Below, in pieces: positions 28,424-37,706 of a stretch of 50,647 nucleotides of DNA. The notes under the pieces are model-generated. The model was not told where the DNA came from, ran no database searches, and worked only from the letters and a program-made list of their open reading frames with translations. The DNA lies in contig NZ_NCII01000009.1 of NCBI RefSeq assembly GCF_002256775.1, positions 1 through 50,647 of the forward strand, in the 5' to 3' direction. The stretch comes from Novosphingobium sp. 17-62-19. Its GTDB lineage: Bacteria > Pseudomonadota > Alphaproteobacteria > Sphingomonadales > Sphingomonadaceae. A program made the translations under genes and the position numbers. The first letter of the stretch is position 1, and the number at the start of each line of letters is the position of its first letter.

Positions 28424-29992
28424 ATGGCGCAAGCGCCCGCGCCATCATTGCGAGATTTGCTCGCGGCCGGCGATCCGGCCCGTGCGCTGGCTGCGGCAGG
28501 AGAAGCGCTCATCCGCAACCCCGCTGATGCCGACGCGGGCTTTGTTGCAGCGGTTGCTCTGGCCGAGGCGGGGCGCGTTGCTGATGCGCTGAAGGCTATC
28601 GGCGCTGTCGTGCGTGCCGTCCCCGGCAATGCGGAATACCTTGCCCAGCAGGCGCGCGTCCTGCTCATGGCCCGGCGTGAGGGTGAGGCGCTGGCAGCGG
28701 CACGCGCAGCGGTGGACGCCGCGCCTTCCGATCCGCTGGTGCTCGATACCATCGGTTGCGTCTTCGCCCGGCTCGGCGCGCATGACGAGGCGCTGCCGCT
28801 GTTCGAACACGCCGTGGCGGCGCAGCCTGATGCGGTGGAATACCGTTTCAACCTTGCCAGCACACTCGGCTTCTTTGGGCGGGTGAGCGACGCTGCAACC
28901 CAGTACGAGGCCATCATCGCGCGCGATCCGGCGCATGGCCGCGCGCACCTTGGCCTTGCCGGTTTGAAGCGCAAGGCCAGCCCCGAAGGCGTCGCCCGGA
29001 TTGAGGCATCGCTGCCGCAGGCTGACGATCCGCTGGAGCAAGTTCGCCTGCACTATGCGGCGGCGGCGGCGCTGGAAGATTTGCGCGAACATGACCGCGC
29101 CTTTGCCCATCTGGCGCAAGGCAACGCCATTCACCGTGCGCGGTTGGGCTACAGGTTTGCCGATGACGAGGCTGTGTTCGACGCTGTACGCCGAGCCTTC
29201 GTCGGCCACTTGCCGCTACAGGCCGACAGCACGATTGAGGACGCGCCGTTGTTCGTGGTCGGCCTGCCACGCACCGGCACCACGCTGGTGGACCGGATCG
29301 TCTCGTCGCACCACGCGATTACCTCTGCCGGTGAACTTCAGGCAATGCCGCTGGCGGTGAAACAACTGGCGCAGACCGGTTCGCGCATGGTGCTGGATCC
29401 TGAAACGATCGGCGCGCTATCAGGTGCATCGGCGCAAGTGCTCGGTGAACTCTACCTTGGCAGGGCACGCCAGAACGCAGGTGCACAAAGCCCATTGTTT
29501 ACCGACAAGTTCCCGCTTAATTTCCTCTACATAGGCTGGATTCTTCAGGCGTTTCCGAATGCCAAGGTGCTGTGCCTGCGGCGTGGTGCGATGGACAGCG
29601 TGTGGTCCAACTACAAGCATCTCTTCGCCATCGGTTCGCCCTACTATCGCTGGTCCTATGACCTTATGGACACGGCGCGCTATGTGCTGCTGTTCCAGCG
29701 GCTGATGGCCTTCTGGCGCCAGCGCTTTCCGGGGCGCATTCACGAAGTCACCTATGAATGGCTGGTGGCCGATCAGGAAGCCAACACGCGCAAGATGCTC
29801 GCCTATTGCGGTCTGGATTGGGACGCAGCCTGCCTCGATTTCCAGAACAACACCGCCGCCGTGGCCACACCCAGCGCGCAGCAAGTGCGCGAGCCGATCA
29901 ACGCCCGCGCCGTGGGCCGCTGGCGCGCCTATGAAGCGCACCTTGGCGAAGTGATGGACTTTTTCACCGCCAACGGCATCCCGCTGGATTGA
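28424..29992 (+). CDS. TPR-repeat sulfotransferase
   Basis: 522 aa. N-terminal half (to about residue 230) is a run of tetratricopeptide repeats, for example DALKAIGAVVRAVPGNAEYL and HDEALPLFEHAVAAQPDAVE. The C-terminal half is a sulfotransferase domain with the PAPS-binding loop FVVGLPRTGTTLVDRI (about 283) and the 3'-phosphate-binding region LCLRRGAMDSVWSNYKH. Acceptor unknown. In sphingomonads such genes commonly sit beside TonB receptors, and here one converges with it at 30109. Cytoplasmic, no signal peptide. Start at ATG 28424, moderate ribosome-binding site. Confidence 0.88.
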   Translation: MAQAPAPSLRDLLAAGDPARALAAAGEALIRNPADADAGFVAAVALAEAGRVADALKAIGAVVRAVPGNAEYLAQQARVLLMARREGEALAAARAAVDAAPSDPLVLDTIGCVFARLGAHDEALPLFEHAVAAQPDAVEYRFNLASTLGFFGRVSDAATQYEAIIARDPAHGRAHLGLAGLKRKASPEGVARIEASLPQADDPLEQVRLHYAAAAALEDLREHDRAFAHLAQGNAIHRARLGYRFADDEAVFDAVRRAFVGHLPLQADSTIEDAPLFVVGLPRTGTTLVDRIVSSHHAITSAGELQAMPLAVKQLAQTGSRMVLDPETIGALSGASAQVLGELYLGRARQNAGAQSPLFTDKFPLNFLYIGWILQAFPNAKVLCLRRGAMDSVWSNYKHLFAIGSPYYRWSYDLMDTARYVLLFQRLMAFWRQRFPGRIHEVTYEWLVADQEANTRKMLAYCGLDWDAACLDFQNNTAAVATPSAQQVREPINARAVGRWRAYEAHLGEVMDFFTANGIPLD

Positions 29993-30003
29993 TCCTGCGA
30001 GGC

Positions 30004-30038
30004 AAAAAAGGGGCCGCTGTTCCAATGGAACAGCGGCC
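30004..30038 (-). terminator. Rho-independent terminator of the TonB receptor gene
   Basis: Perfect 12-bp stem GGCCGCTGTTCC / GGAACAGCGGCC with a 3-base loop; read on the minus strand it is followed by a run of six T (30009-30004). It lies about 70 bases beyond the stop of the receptor gene on that strand, and 19 bases after the sulfotransferase stop on the other strand, so it probably serves both. Confidence 0.8.
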
Positions 30039-30108
30039 TAGTCCTTCGCAGGAACGTGTTCGCAGCAACTCCCCCAGCCTTGCGCGATGCAGGCCGGGGA
30101 TGGAGCCA

Positions 30109-32493
30109 TCAGAACTTCTTGGTCATCTCAACGCCGATCTTGCGCGGGCTGAGCACAGCGTTGGAGTAGTAACGTGAGACCACGCCATCGTTGACGATGC
30201 GGCGCGAACGGTCGTTCGAGACCGAAACAACCGCGAACTTGTCAAAGATGTTGTCGGCATAGACGCGGAATTCGAGCGTCTCGTCGAGCGCATAGGCCAC
30301 CGATGCACGGTGCGTAGTGTAAGCTGGCAGCACTTCACCGGCAGCGCGCGCGCCAACGCGGGTAAAGATGTCGCCCGTGTAGGTGGATGTCCAGCTCAGC
30401 GTCATGGTGTCTTCGCCGACCGTGAATTCGTAGTTCATGCCAATGGAACCCGAAACCTTGGTCGAACCCGGCAGACGGTCCCCCGGCAGCGCATCGAATT
30501 CACCGGTTCGGGTCTTGAGCAGGCCCGGCACTGTTTCTGTCAGATAGGCATCGGTGTAGGACCAGTTGCCCTGCACGCTGAAGCCATCGAAGGGCCGTGC
30601 GTTGAACGAGAATTCCACGCCTTTCGACACCGCCTTGCCGCCGTTCACAGTAATGCCGATGGCCCCGTTCTCGGTCAGACCGTCAAGCTGAATGCCTGAC
30701 CAGTCGATGTGGAACACTGAAAGCGTCGTGCGCAGCTTGCCATCGAACAGGCTGGCGCGGATGCCTATTTCCTTGTTCCTTGTGGTGTCCGGCCCGAACG
30801 AGAGTTCATCGGGCAGGGCGCAGAGGTTCTGACCGGGATTGAGCGGCAATACACAGGGCGCAACGCGGTTTACGCCGCCGATGCGATAGCCCTTGCTGAA
30901 CGTTGCATAGACCATCAGGTCAGGCGTGAACTTGTACGATCCGTTGAACTTCCAGACCGCGCCATCATCGTTGGTATCGCCCGAACGCGTGCGGAAATTG
31001 ATGGCGGGGAACGTCTGGAACAGAGGCAATGCGGTGCCGCCGGTCACTTCGGCCTTGTACTTGAAGTAGCGGCCACCTGCCGTCAGCGTCAGCGCATCGA
31101 TGGGCTGGAAGGTCAATTCTCCGAACACCGCCTGTTCGGTGGTCTTTGTGTCAACGAACGAGGCGTATTCCACTTCGTCTGGCCGGTTGATGCCAGCAAA
31201 GGCCGGATAACCCGGAACGATCTCGCGGTAGTCCGACCGCGTCTTGAGACGGTTGTAGAACCCGCCGAGTACCCAGCTGAACGGGCCACCATGCGTGGAA
31301 ACAAGGCGGATTTCCTGGTTGAACTGCTCATTCTTGCCGGTCGAACGGGTATAGCCTGAAAATGCGGGGAACAGTTCGTAATCATAATCCAGATCGAGCA
31401 GCAGGTCAGTAACGTCGGTCTGGCCTGAGAACTTCTGGCGGGTGAACGCGGTGGCTGAAACCAGTTGCGCAATATCGCCCAGCTCTGCTTCCACTTCGGC
31501 GGCGAACAGGTCCGTCACGCGCTTTGAAGGTTCAAGATAGCGCCACGGGGCTTCGTACTTGCCCGTGCCAAACACACCGCCACCATTGGCCTGCCTGCCG
31601 TTGGTATCGGTCTGCTGGCGCACATAGCTGAGCGTCAGCGCCAGCCCTTCGAACGGATAGAGGCCCAACTGGTTGCGGCTGGTGAAGGTGTGTTCGAAGT
31701 TGGCGTCTTCGTAAGTCGAGAAGTTCTGCGCAATTTCATCTGCCGAACCAATCGAGCCAAAGAATGTGCCGGGACGGTTGGGCTGCGGATCGGAAACGCC
31801 GGGCGTCTTGAGCAGGTAATTGTAGTCGATAAAGCCCGGATCGTTGAAGTAGCCAGTCGCCGAACGGAAAGCGACCTTGCCGGGGATCAGCGGCACGTTG
31901 ATCATCCCATCGACGACAAAGCCGGGATCCTTGGCATGGGCCACGTCATAGACGCGGACGTGGAAGGCACCTTCCCACCGGTCAGGATCGGGACGGTTGG
32001 GGATGTAACGGATTGCGCCGGCAAGCGTGCCAAGGCCATAGAGCGTGCCTTGCGGCCCAAGCTGCACTTCGACCCGGTTCATGTCGATGAACTTGAAATC
32101 CTGATAGAGCGGGATTTCGCCAAGGTAGACGCCAACCGTGTTGTCGGAGTTTGAACCGAAAGCGCTGGTATCATTGGCCGAAAGGCCGCGCATCACGATT
32201 GCGCCTGTTGATCGCGGACCGGTGTCCTGAATGGTAATGCCCGGAGTGAACGCAGCCAGCGAACGAACATCATCAACGCGCTGATCTTTCAGACTTTCCG
32301 CAGTGACTGCCGAAATGTTGATTGGTGCGTTTTGCAGGGAAATTGCCCGGCGCGTTGCAGTCACGATGATCTCGGTGCCCGGCTCATCTGCCGCATCGGC
32401 CTGCGGGGCTTCCTGCGCCAGCGCGGGAAGGGCGGTGATGCTTGCGATGGCGGTGGCAGACAGCAACGCCGCGCGCTTCAGGGAAAATTTCAT
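30109..32493 (-). CDS. TonB-dependent outer membrane receptor
   Basis: 794 aa from ATG 32493. Signal peptide (KRAALLSATAIASITALPALAQ), TonB box region (TEIIVTATRRAISLQNAPINI), plug with VEVQLGPQGTLYGLGTLAGA, and a beta-barrel ending in TKKF. The plug motif has VQLGPQG where most receptors have VLRGPQG, a small departure. The start has GAGGGTTT upstream; the ATG at 32505 lacks a ribosome-binding site. It is divergent from the NCS1-kinase gene with a shared 363-base control region, so the kinase and its regulator may control it. Substrate unknown. Confidence 0.9.
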   Translation of the reverse strand: MKFSLKRAALLSATAIASITALPALAQEAPQADAADEPGTEIIVTATRRAISLQNAPINISAVTAESLKDQRVDDVRSLAAFTPGITIQDTGPRSTGAIVMRGLSANDTSAFGSNSDNTVGVYLGEIPLYQDFKFIDMNRVEVQLGPQGTLYGLGTLAGAIRYIPNRPDPDRWEGAFHVRVYDVAHAKDPGFVVDGMINVPLIPGKVAFRSATGYFNDPGFIDYNYLLKTPGVSDPQPNRPGTFFGSIGSADEIAQNFSTYEDANFEHTFTSRNQLGLYPFEGLALTLSYVRQQTDTNGRQANGGGVFGTGKYEAPWRYLEPSKRVTDLFAAEVEAELGDIAQLVSATAFTRQKFSGQTDVTDLLLDLDYDYELFPAFSGYTRSTGKNEQFNQEIRLVSTHGGPFSWVLGGFYNRLKTRSDYREIVPGYPAFAGINRPDEVEYASFVDTKTTEQAVFGELTFQPIDALTLTAGGRYFKYKAEVTGGTALPLFQTFPAINFRTRSGDTNDDGAVWKFNGSYKFTPDLMVYATFSKGYRIGGVNRVAPCVLPLNPGQNLCALPDELSFGPDTTRNKEIGIRASLFDGKLRTTLSVFHIDWSGIQLDGLTENGAIGITVNGGKAVSKGVEFSFNARPFDGFSVQGNWSYTDAYLTETVPGLLKTRTGEFDALPGDRLPGSTKVSGSIGMNYEFTVGEDTMTLSWTSTYTGDIFTRVGARAAGEVLPAYTTHRASVAYALDETLEFRVYADNIFDKFAVVSVSNDRSRRIVNDGVVSRYYSNAVLSPRKIGVEMTKKF

Positions 32494-32856
32494 TGAAACC
32501 CTCATGTTGTTGTTTCTTGTCTCATGGTTTCAGTCATCCCCGCCTACGGCCCTCTTTTGTTGCTGGAGCCGTTTCGACCCGGCCGGTTTGTTCCGCCAAA
32601 GTGCTCGGATGGGGCTTCTCCCCAAAATCGGCACCGGCGTTTCCATCCAGAGTGTGACCAAGGCTACGCGGTTGCAAAAAGTGGCACATTCGCCATTTGA
32701 CGTAGTTTCGGGCGAAACCGCCCCGGATCGCCCCGTCGGGCATACGTAAATCGGCCCATGCTCAGCAGGCCCGCCGGGCTGCACTATCAGCGCCATGAAC
32801 CATGCCGAGGCCATTGCGAGCGTTTGCCCTTCCTTGCGGCACGGGCAGCGCTGAAC
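32494..32856. other. Divergent control region between a TonB receptor and the NCS1-kinase
   Basis: 363 bases with no convincing gene. It holds a palindrome GTTTCGGGCGAAAC at 32705-32718, a TTGACG just before it, and several short GC hairpins. The palindrome is a possible response-regulator site, but no second copy was found at the other kinase locus. Confidence 0.35.
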
Positions 32857-35800
32857 ATGGCGCGTTCTGCAACTGTCGTTCCTGAACGCCGCAGTTATAA
32901 CCAGTGGGTCGCCAGCCAGACGCATGACGATCCGGCCTTGCGCTTCACGCCTGATGCGGCGCGGAAGTGGTCCTCTGCTGCCGTGCTGCAAACCGCCATC
33001 GGCAGCGCGGCTTTCCTTGCCTGCGAAGCGGTTGGCGCATCGATCACCTTGCTCCACGGCATGACTGTAAGCGTCGCGGCGATTGTCACCGCCTGTCTGC
33101 TGATGTTCGTCACCGGGCTGCCCATCGCGGTCCATGCCGCCCGGCGCGGAGTAGACATCGATCTGCTCACGCGCGGTGCTGGCTTCGGCTATCTAGGATC
33201 GACCATCACCTCGCTGATCTACGCCGCCTTCACCTTTCTGTTGTTTGCCGTAGAGGCGAGCATCATGGCCGTCGCCCTGCGCGCGCTCACGGGGCTGCCC
33301 ACGCAACTCGGCTATCTCGTCAGCGCGCTGGTTGTGATCCCGATTGCGCAATACGGCATGGGCGGAATCTCGCGCTTTCAGGTATGGACCCAGCCGCTGT
33401 GGATTGGGCTGCAACTGCTGCCGGTTGCCTATCTGCTGTGGCAGGGCGGCGATGTGTTGGCGCAGTGGGGGGAATTTACCGGCATCTATGCCGCCCGCCC
33501 GCCGCTGATCGCCTTTGGCCTTGCCCTGTCCTTGCTGCTGTGCCTTCTGCCGCAGATTGGGGAGCAGGTGGAATATCTGCGCTTCCTGCCTGCGCGTGAA
33601 CAGATGGGCGCGCGGCGCTGGTGGACGGTGGTGCTGATCGGCGGGCCGGGGTGGACGCTGATCGGCGGCGTGAAGATGCTGCTCGGCTCGGTGCTGGCGG
33701 CATGGGCGGTATCGTCCGGCGTATCGCCTGCCCTTTCAGAATCGCCCACCGGGATGTTCCGCCACGCATTTGAACCAGTGTTCGGCGGTCCGCGCGCTGC
33801 GCTCTGGGCCACGGCGCTGCTGATCGTCGTCTGCCAGATGAAGGCCAACGTGACCAATGCCTATGCCGGGTCGGTCGCATGGTCGAACTTCTTCTCGCGT
33901 CTGACGCAAAGCCATTCGGGCCGAGTGGTCTGGCTGCTGTTCAACGTCGGCCTCGCCACGATCCTGCTGCTGTTCGGCATCACCAGGTCGATGGAGGCGG
34001 TGCTGCTGTTCTATTCCAGCCTTGCGGCAGGCTGGATCGGCGCGCTGGCGGCGGATCTGATCGTGTCCAAACCGCTTGGCCTCAGCCCGCCGGGGATCGA
34101 GTTCCAGCGCGCCTATCTCTACGATATCAACCCTGTCGGCATCGGCGCGCTGCTGTTGTCCATCACGGCTTCGGGCTTGTGTCAGTTGCACTTGTTCGGA
34201 GAGGCAGCGCAGGCATTCGCGCCAATCATCGGACTTGGCGTTGCCTTTGTCGCGGCCCCTGCGATTGCCGCAATTACGCGGGGCCACTTCTATATCGCCC
34301 GCAAGCGCGATGCGTGGGATATAGCCGACAAGACCTGCGTGATTTGTGAATGCACCTATCAGGCGCCTGACACTGCGCATTGCCCGCTCTATGCCGGGCC
34401 GATCTGTTCGATGTGCTGCTCGCTGGAAACCCGCTGCCACGATATGTGCAAGCAGGGCAGCCGCGCCACGCAGCAGTTCACCAACCTTGCCGAATGGATG
34501 CTGCCGCAACGGCTCGCCCGCTATGTCCACACCGCTACCGGTCATTTTATCGGGGTCATTGGCGTGTTCACGTTGGCCAATGCGCTGGTGATCGGGCTGA
34601 TCGGGCGCGAATATTCTCGCACCCACCCTGCGCTGTCTTCGCACGTTTGGGCCATCCTGCTGGCAGTGTTCATCGTGTTCTTCTTCATGTCCGGGCTTGG
34701 CAGCTGGATCATCGTGCTGGCCCACCAGAGCCGCCGCGCCGCGCAAGAGGAAACGCGTGGCCACCTTGCCGAACTCGAACAGGAAATTGCCGCGCATGAG
34801 GAGACCGACGCCGCCCTGCAAAAGGCGCGCGAAGTGGCTGAAGCTGCGAATGCCGCAAAAAGCCGCTATCTCGTCTCGGTCAGCCACGAAATCCGCTCGC
34901 CGCTCAATTCGATCTACGGCTATGCCCAGTTGCTCGAACGCGGCAGCGATCTGAAGCCTGAAGATGCGGGCAAGGTCATCTGCCGGTCAAGCGAACACCT
35001 CTCGAACCTCGTCGATGGCCTGCTCGATATTGCGCAGGTCGAAGCCGGTGTGCTTCGCCTGTCGCGCGATACGATCCGCCTGCCCGCTTTCGTCGAACAG
35101 ATCGCCAACATGTTCCGCCCGCAAGCCGGGGCCAAGGGCGTCAAATTCGTGCTGGAAGTGCCGCAGCCGTTGCCCGAATTTGTGCGCGGGGACCAGAAAC
35201 GCTTGCGGCAGGTGCTCATCAACCTGCTCTCCAACGCGATCAAGTTCACGCCGTCCGGCTCGGTCACGTTCCGCATTGGCTGGCGCGGAGAGATCGCCAC
35301 TTTTGAAGTGATCGACACCGGCATCGGCATCGCGCCTGAAGATATGGGGCGGATTTTCGGGGCTTTTGAACGCGGCAGCAGCAAATCGGCGGCGGGGCAG
35401 CCGGGCATCGGACTGGGCCTCGCCATCACATCTACGCTTGTTCACGTGATGGGCGGCGAATTGAATGTTGAGAGCAATCCCGGCGAAGGCACCCGCTTTG
35501 GCTTGCGCCTCATGCTTTCGCGCCCGGTTACGCAGCCGGTGCAGAGCCATCGCGCCGATGTGATCACCGGATACGAAGGCGCGCGCCGCCACGTGCTCAT
35601 CGCCGATGATGATGCGGCGCAGGCGGCCGTAATCGAGAACCTTCTGAAGCCATTGGGTTTCCTCGTCACTGGCGCGCGAGACGGCGATACGGCGATTGCG
35701 CTCGCGGCAGCCTCGCGGCCCGATATTGCGCTGCTCGATATTTCCATGCCGGGCAAAACCGGTTGGGAAACCGCTGCCGCTCTGCGGGCCGCACATGGCT

Positions 35801-36219
35801 CTGCGCTGCGCATCGTGATGGTTTCCGCCGATGCGCACCAGTTCCGGCGCGGCGGCGATGGGCATGATCCGCACGATATGTTCCTGACCAAGCCGATCCA
35901 GTTGGACAGCCTGCTCGATGCCGTTTCGTGGCAACTGGATCTGACCTGGACCGTGGCCGACGGTTCGCCTTTGCGTGAAGCCAAGTCAATTTCAGGCATT
36001 GAGCTTCACCTTCCCGCCGCCGCCTTGCCATTTGTGCCGGAAATCGAAGGTCTTGCGCGCATCGGCAATGTCCGGGCGATCCAAAGCCGCCTTTCCGAAC
36101 TTGAGGAAGCCGTCCCTGATGCAGCCCGTTTCGTCGCCCACCTTCGCAATTGTCTCGAATGCTTCGATTTCAAGAGCTTACGAGAAGCCCTCCGCCGAGG
36201 GGTGGTCCATGTCAGCTAA
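32857..36219 (+). CDS. Hybrid histidine kinase with an NCS1-permease sensor half
   Basis: 1120 aa. Residues about 20-480 are a multi-pass membrane domain resembling NCS1 (cytosine-purine) permeases: AIGSAAFLACEAVGASIT, RRGVDIDLLTRGAGFGYLGS, QVWTQPLWIGLQLLP. Residues about 493-531 contain nine cysteines (CVICEC, then C, CSMCC, RCHDMC), perhaps a metal or Fe-S site. Two more membrane segments follow (about 560-625), then a coiled coil, HisKA with His677 in VSHEIRSPLN, HATPase with INLLSNAIKF, and REC with Asp961 in LLDISMPG. The kinase half closely resembles the soluble kinase at 4284. The start was chosen at ATG 32857 by fit to the permease fold; 32758 is the longer option. It overlaps its response regulator gene by 11 bases. 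A transported or bound amine or base may be the signal; this is inference. Confidence 0.88.
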   Translation: MARSATVVPERRSYNQWVASQTHDDPALRFTPDAARKWSSAAVLQTAIGSAAFLACEAVGASITLLHGMTVSVAAIVTACLLMFVTGLPIAVHAARRGVDIDLLTRGAGFGYLGSTITSLIYAAFTFLLFAVEASIMAVALRALTGLPTQLGYLVSALVVIPIAQYGMGGISRFQVWTQPLWIGLQLLPVAYLLWQGGDVLAQWGEFTGIYAARPPLIAFGLALSLLLCLLPQIGEQVEYLRFLPAREQMGARRWWTVVLIGGPGWTLIGGVKMLLGSVLAAWAVSSGVSPALSESPTGMFRHAFEPVFGGPRAALWATALLIVVCQMKANVTNAYAGSVAWSNFFSRLTQSHSGRVVWLLFNVGLATILLLFGITRSMEAVLLFYSSLAAGWIGALAADLIVSKPLGLSPPGIEFQRAYLYDINPVGIGALLLSITASGLCQLHLFGEAAQAFAPIIGLGVAFVAAPAIAAITRGHFYIARKRDAWDIADKTCVICECTYQAPDTAHCPLYAGPICSMCCSLETRCHDMCKQGSRATQQFTNLAEWMLPQRLARYVHTATGHFIGVIGVFTLANALVIGLIGREYSRTHPALSSHVWAILLAVFIVFFFMSGLGSWIIVLAHQSRRAAQEETRGHLAELEQEIAAHEETDAALQKAREVAEAANAAKSRYLVSVSHEIRSPLNSIYGYAQLLERGSDLKPEDAGKVICRSSEHLSNLVDGLLDIAQVEAGVLRLSRDTIRLPAFVEQIANMFRPQAGAKGVKFVLEVPQPLPEFVRGDQKRLRQVLINLLSNAIKFTPSGSVTFRIGWRGEIATFEVIDTGIGIAPEDMGRIFGAFERGSSKSAAGQPGIGLGLAITSTLVHVMGGELNVESNPGEGTRFGLRLMLSRPVTQPVQSHRADVITGYEGARRHVLIADDDAAQAAVIENLLKPLGFLVTGARDGDTAIALAAASRPDIALLDISMPGKTGWETAAALRAAHGSALRIVMVSADAHQFRRGGDGHDPHDMFLTKPIQLDSLLDAVSWQLDLTWTVADGSPLREAKSISGIELHLPAAALPFVPEIEGLARIGNVRAIQSRLSELEEAVPDAARFVAHLRNCLECFDFKSLREALRRGVVHVS

Positions 36220-37117
36220 GGATGTAGTGGCCGGGCGCGACACTGTGCTGGTGGTCGATGACAACCCGGAATCGCTCCATTTCCTGATCGATACGATCGA
36301 GCGTGCGGGCATGACGGTGCTTATCGCCACCAACGGCAACGATGCGCTTGAACTGCTGGAACACGCCGCGCCCGACCTGATTTTGATCGATGCAATCATG
36401 CCCGGCCTTGATGGCTTTGACACGACCCGCGCGATCAAGAAGCAACCGCGCCTCGCTGATATTCCAGTGATTTTCATGACCGGGCTGACCGAAACCGAAC
36501 ATGCCGTCCGCGCGCTTGAGGCTGGCGGGGTGGACTATGTGCGCAAACCCATCGCGATTGAGGAACTGCTGGCGCGGATGCGCGTGCATTTGACAGCGGC
36601 CCGCGTATCGCAGGCCGGTCGCAGCGCGCTGGACGCCACCGGGCGACACCTTTTCGCGGTGACTCCGGGGGGTGATCTGCTGTGGGCGACGCCGCAAGTT
36701 GAGCGGTTGCTGGAAACGCTGGGGAGTGCCGATGCGCTGCCTGCCGAATTCGCCCAGCCGCTCGCGCGCTTGATGATTCCGGGCGAGAATCCGGGCACGT
36801 CGCTGCGCTTCGATGCGGGCGGGCAGACCATCGAACTCGTCCTCGTCGGGCCGACGCGGGGCGAGGAGGTGCTGGTGCGTCTCAATGTCATCCGCGAAGG
36901 TGCTGAGGTGGAATTGCTGCGCGAGCGTTATGGATTGACGCTGCGTGAGGCCGAAGTCCTGCTATGGATCAGCTATGGCAAGCCGAACCGCGTTATCAGC
37001 GAGATTTTGGGTATAAGCCCGCGCACGGTGAACAAGCACCTTGAGCAAGTGTTTGAAAAGCTTGGCGTTGAAACACGCGCGGCAGCGGCAGCCTTTGCCG
37101 TAAGGACGATAACCTGA
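36209..37117 (+). CDS. Response regulator, REC plus LuxR-type DNA-binding domain
   Basis: 302 aa, partner of the NCS1-kinase whose gene it overlaps. REC domain with Asp61 (LILIDAIMPGLDG) and FMTGLTETEHAV; C-terminal HTH with LTLREAEVLLWISYGKP and ISPRTVNKHLEQVFEKLGV. It matches the regulator at 5840 along the entire length, including the middle region, so the two arose by duplication with their kinases. The start at ATG 36209 has GAGGGG upstream. The gene is followed by the convergent molybdenum-cofactor gene with only 28 bases between. Targets are not identifiable, though the divergent TonB receptor and amine module 2 are candidates by position. Confidence 0.92.
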   Translation: MSAKDVVAGRDTVLVVDDNPESLHFLIDTIERAGMTVLIATNGNDALELLEHAAPDLILIDAIMPGLDGFDTTRAIKKQPRLADIPVIFMTGLTETEHAVRALEAGGVDYVRKPIAIEELLARMRVHLTAARVSQAGRSALDATGRHLFAVTPGGDLLWATPQVERLLETLGSADALPAEFAQPLARLMIPGENPGTSLRFDAGGQTIELVLVGPTRGEEVLVRLNVIREGAEVELLRERYGLTLREAEVLLWISYGKPNRVISEILGISPRTVNKHLEQVFEKLGVETRAAAAAFAVRTIT

Positions 37118-37145
37118 AGTGCACCAAAACGCACCTAAAGCGCAC

Positions 37146-37706
37146 CTAACGGCCTTTAATGTGTTCCAGCGCACTCTGCAGGTCTTCCAAAGTGTCGATA
37201 TCGAGCGCAAGTTCCGGCGAGAGTTCGACGGAGGGGGCATCATTCAGGAGAGCGCCGGCGCCCCTGTCTCCAACCAGCGTTTTGAGCGCTTCGAAATGCT
37301 GCTTTCCGAAGATCGCCGGAACCATGTTCCGCCCGTCAACTTGCGTGGCGATCATGCTGCCATCGAACTGCGCGATGAGCCGCGCGAAATGGTCTGTCGG
37401 GACAAGCGGCATGTCGGCGAGGGCGAAAAGCACGGCGTCTTCGTCGGTGAGTGCAGCAACGCCAGTAGCTATCGACTGCGACAGAGGTGCATCGGGTGGA
37501 TCGAGCAAGATGCGCGAAAATCTGGGTAGATCAGGTGTTTGCGTTGAACAAAGTGCGATCTTCCGGTCAAACGGGAGGGCGCTGAGGCTATCGGCTACAT
37601 GGCGGGCGAGGGGCTTTCCCGCCAGCGCGGTTCCGAGCTTGCCGCCGCCAAAGCGGGTCGCTCGTCCGGCAGCGAGCAGGATGGTTGCTATTCGCAGGTC
37701 GCTCAC
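37146..37706 (-). CDS. MobA/MocA-like nucleotidyltransferase for molybdenum cofactor
   Basis: 186 aa. N-terminal nucleotide-binding motif ILLAAGRATRFGGGK and FALADMPLVPTDHFARL are those of MocA-type molybdopterin cytidylyltransferases, which finish the cofactor used by xanthine oxidase-family enzymes. The start is a GTG at 37706 overlapping the XdhC stop (GTGA), so the two are coupled. Last gene of a minus-strand operon iron-sulfur subunit, molybdenum subunit, XdhC, MocA; together they make and load the enzyme at 38691-41368. Confidence 0.85.
   Translation of the reverse strand: MSDLRIATILLAAGRATRFGGGKLGTALAGKPLARHVADSLSALPFDRKIALCSTQTPDLPRFSRILLDPPDAPLSQSIATGVAALTDEDAVLFALADMPLVPTDHFARLIAQFDGSMIATQVDGRNMVPAIFGKQHFEALKTLVGDRGAGALLNDAPSVELSPELALDIDTLEDLQSALEHIKGR

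Noticed and set aside
28228-28974. Upstream extension of the DUF3008 gene to 311 residues
   Set aside because: The extension is antisense to the sulfotransferase gene and unlike the family, whose members begin with MPAKS as at 28227.
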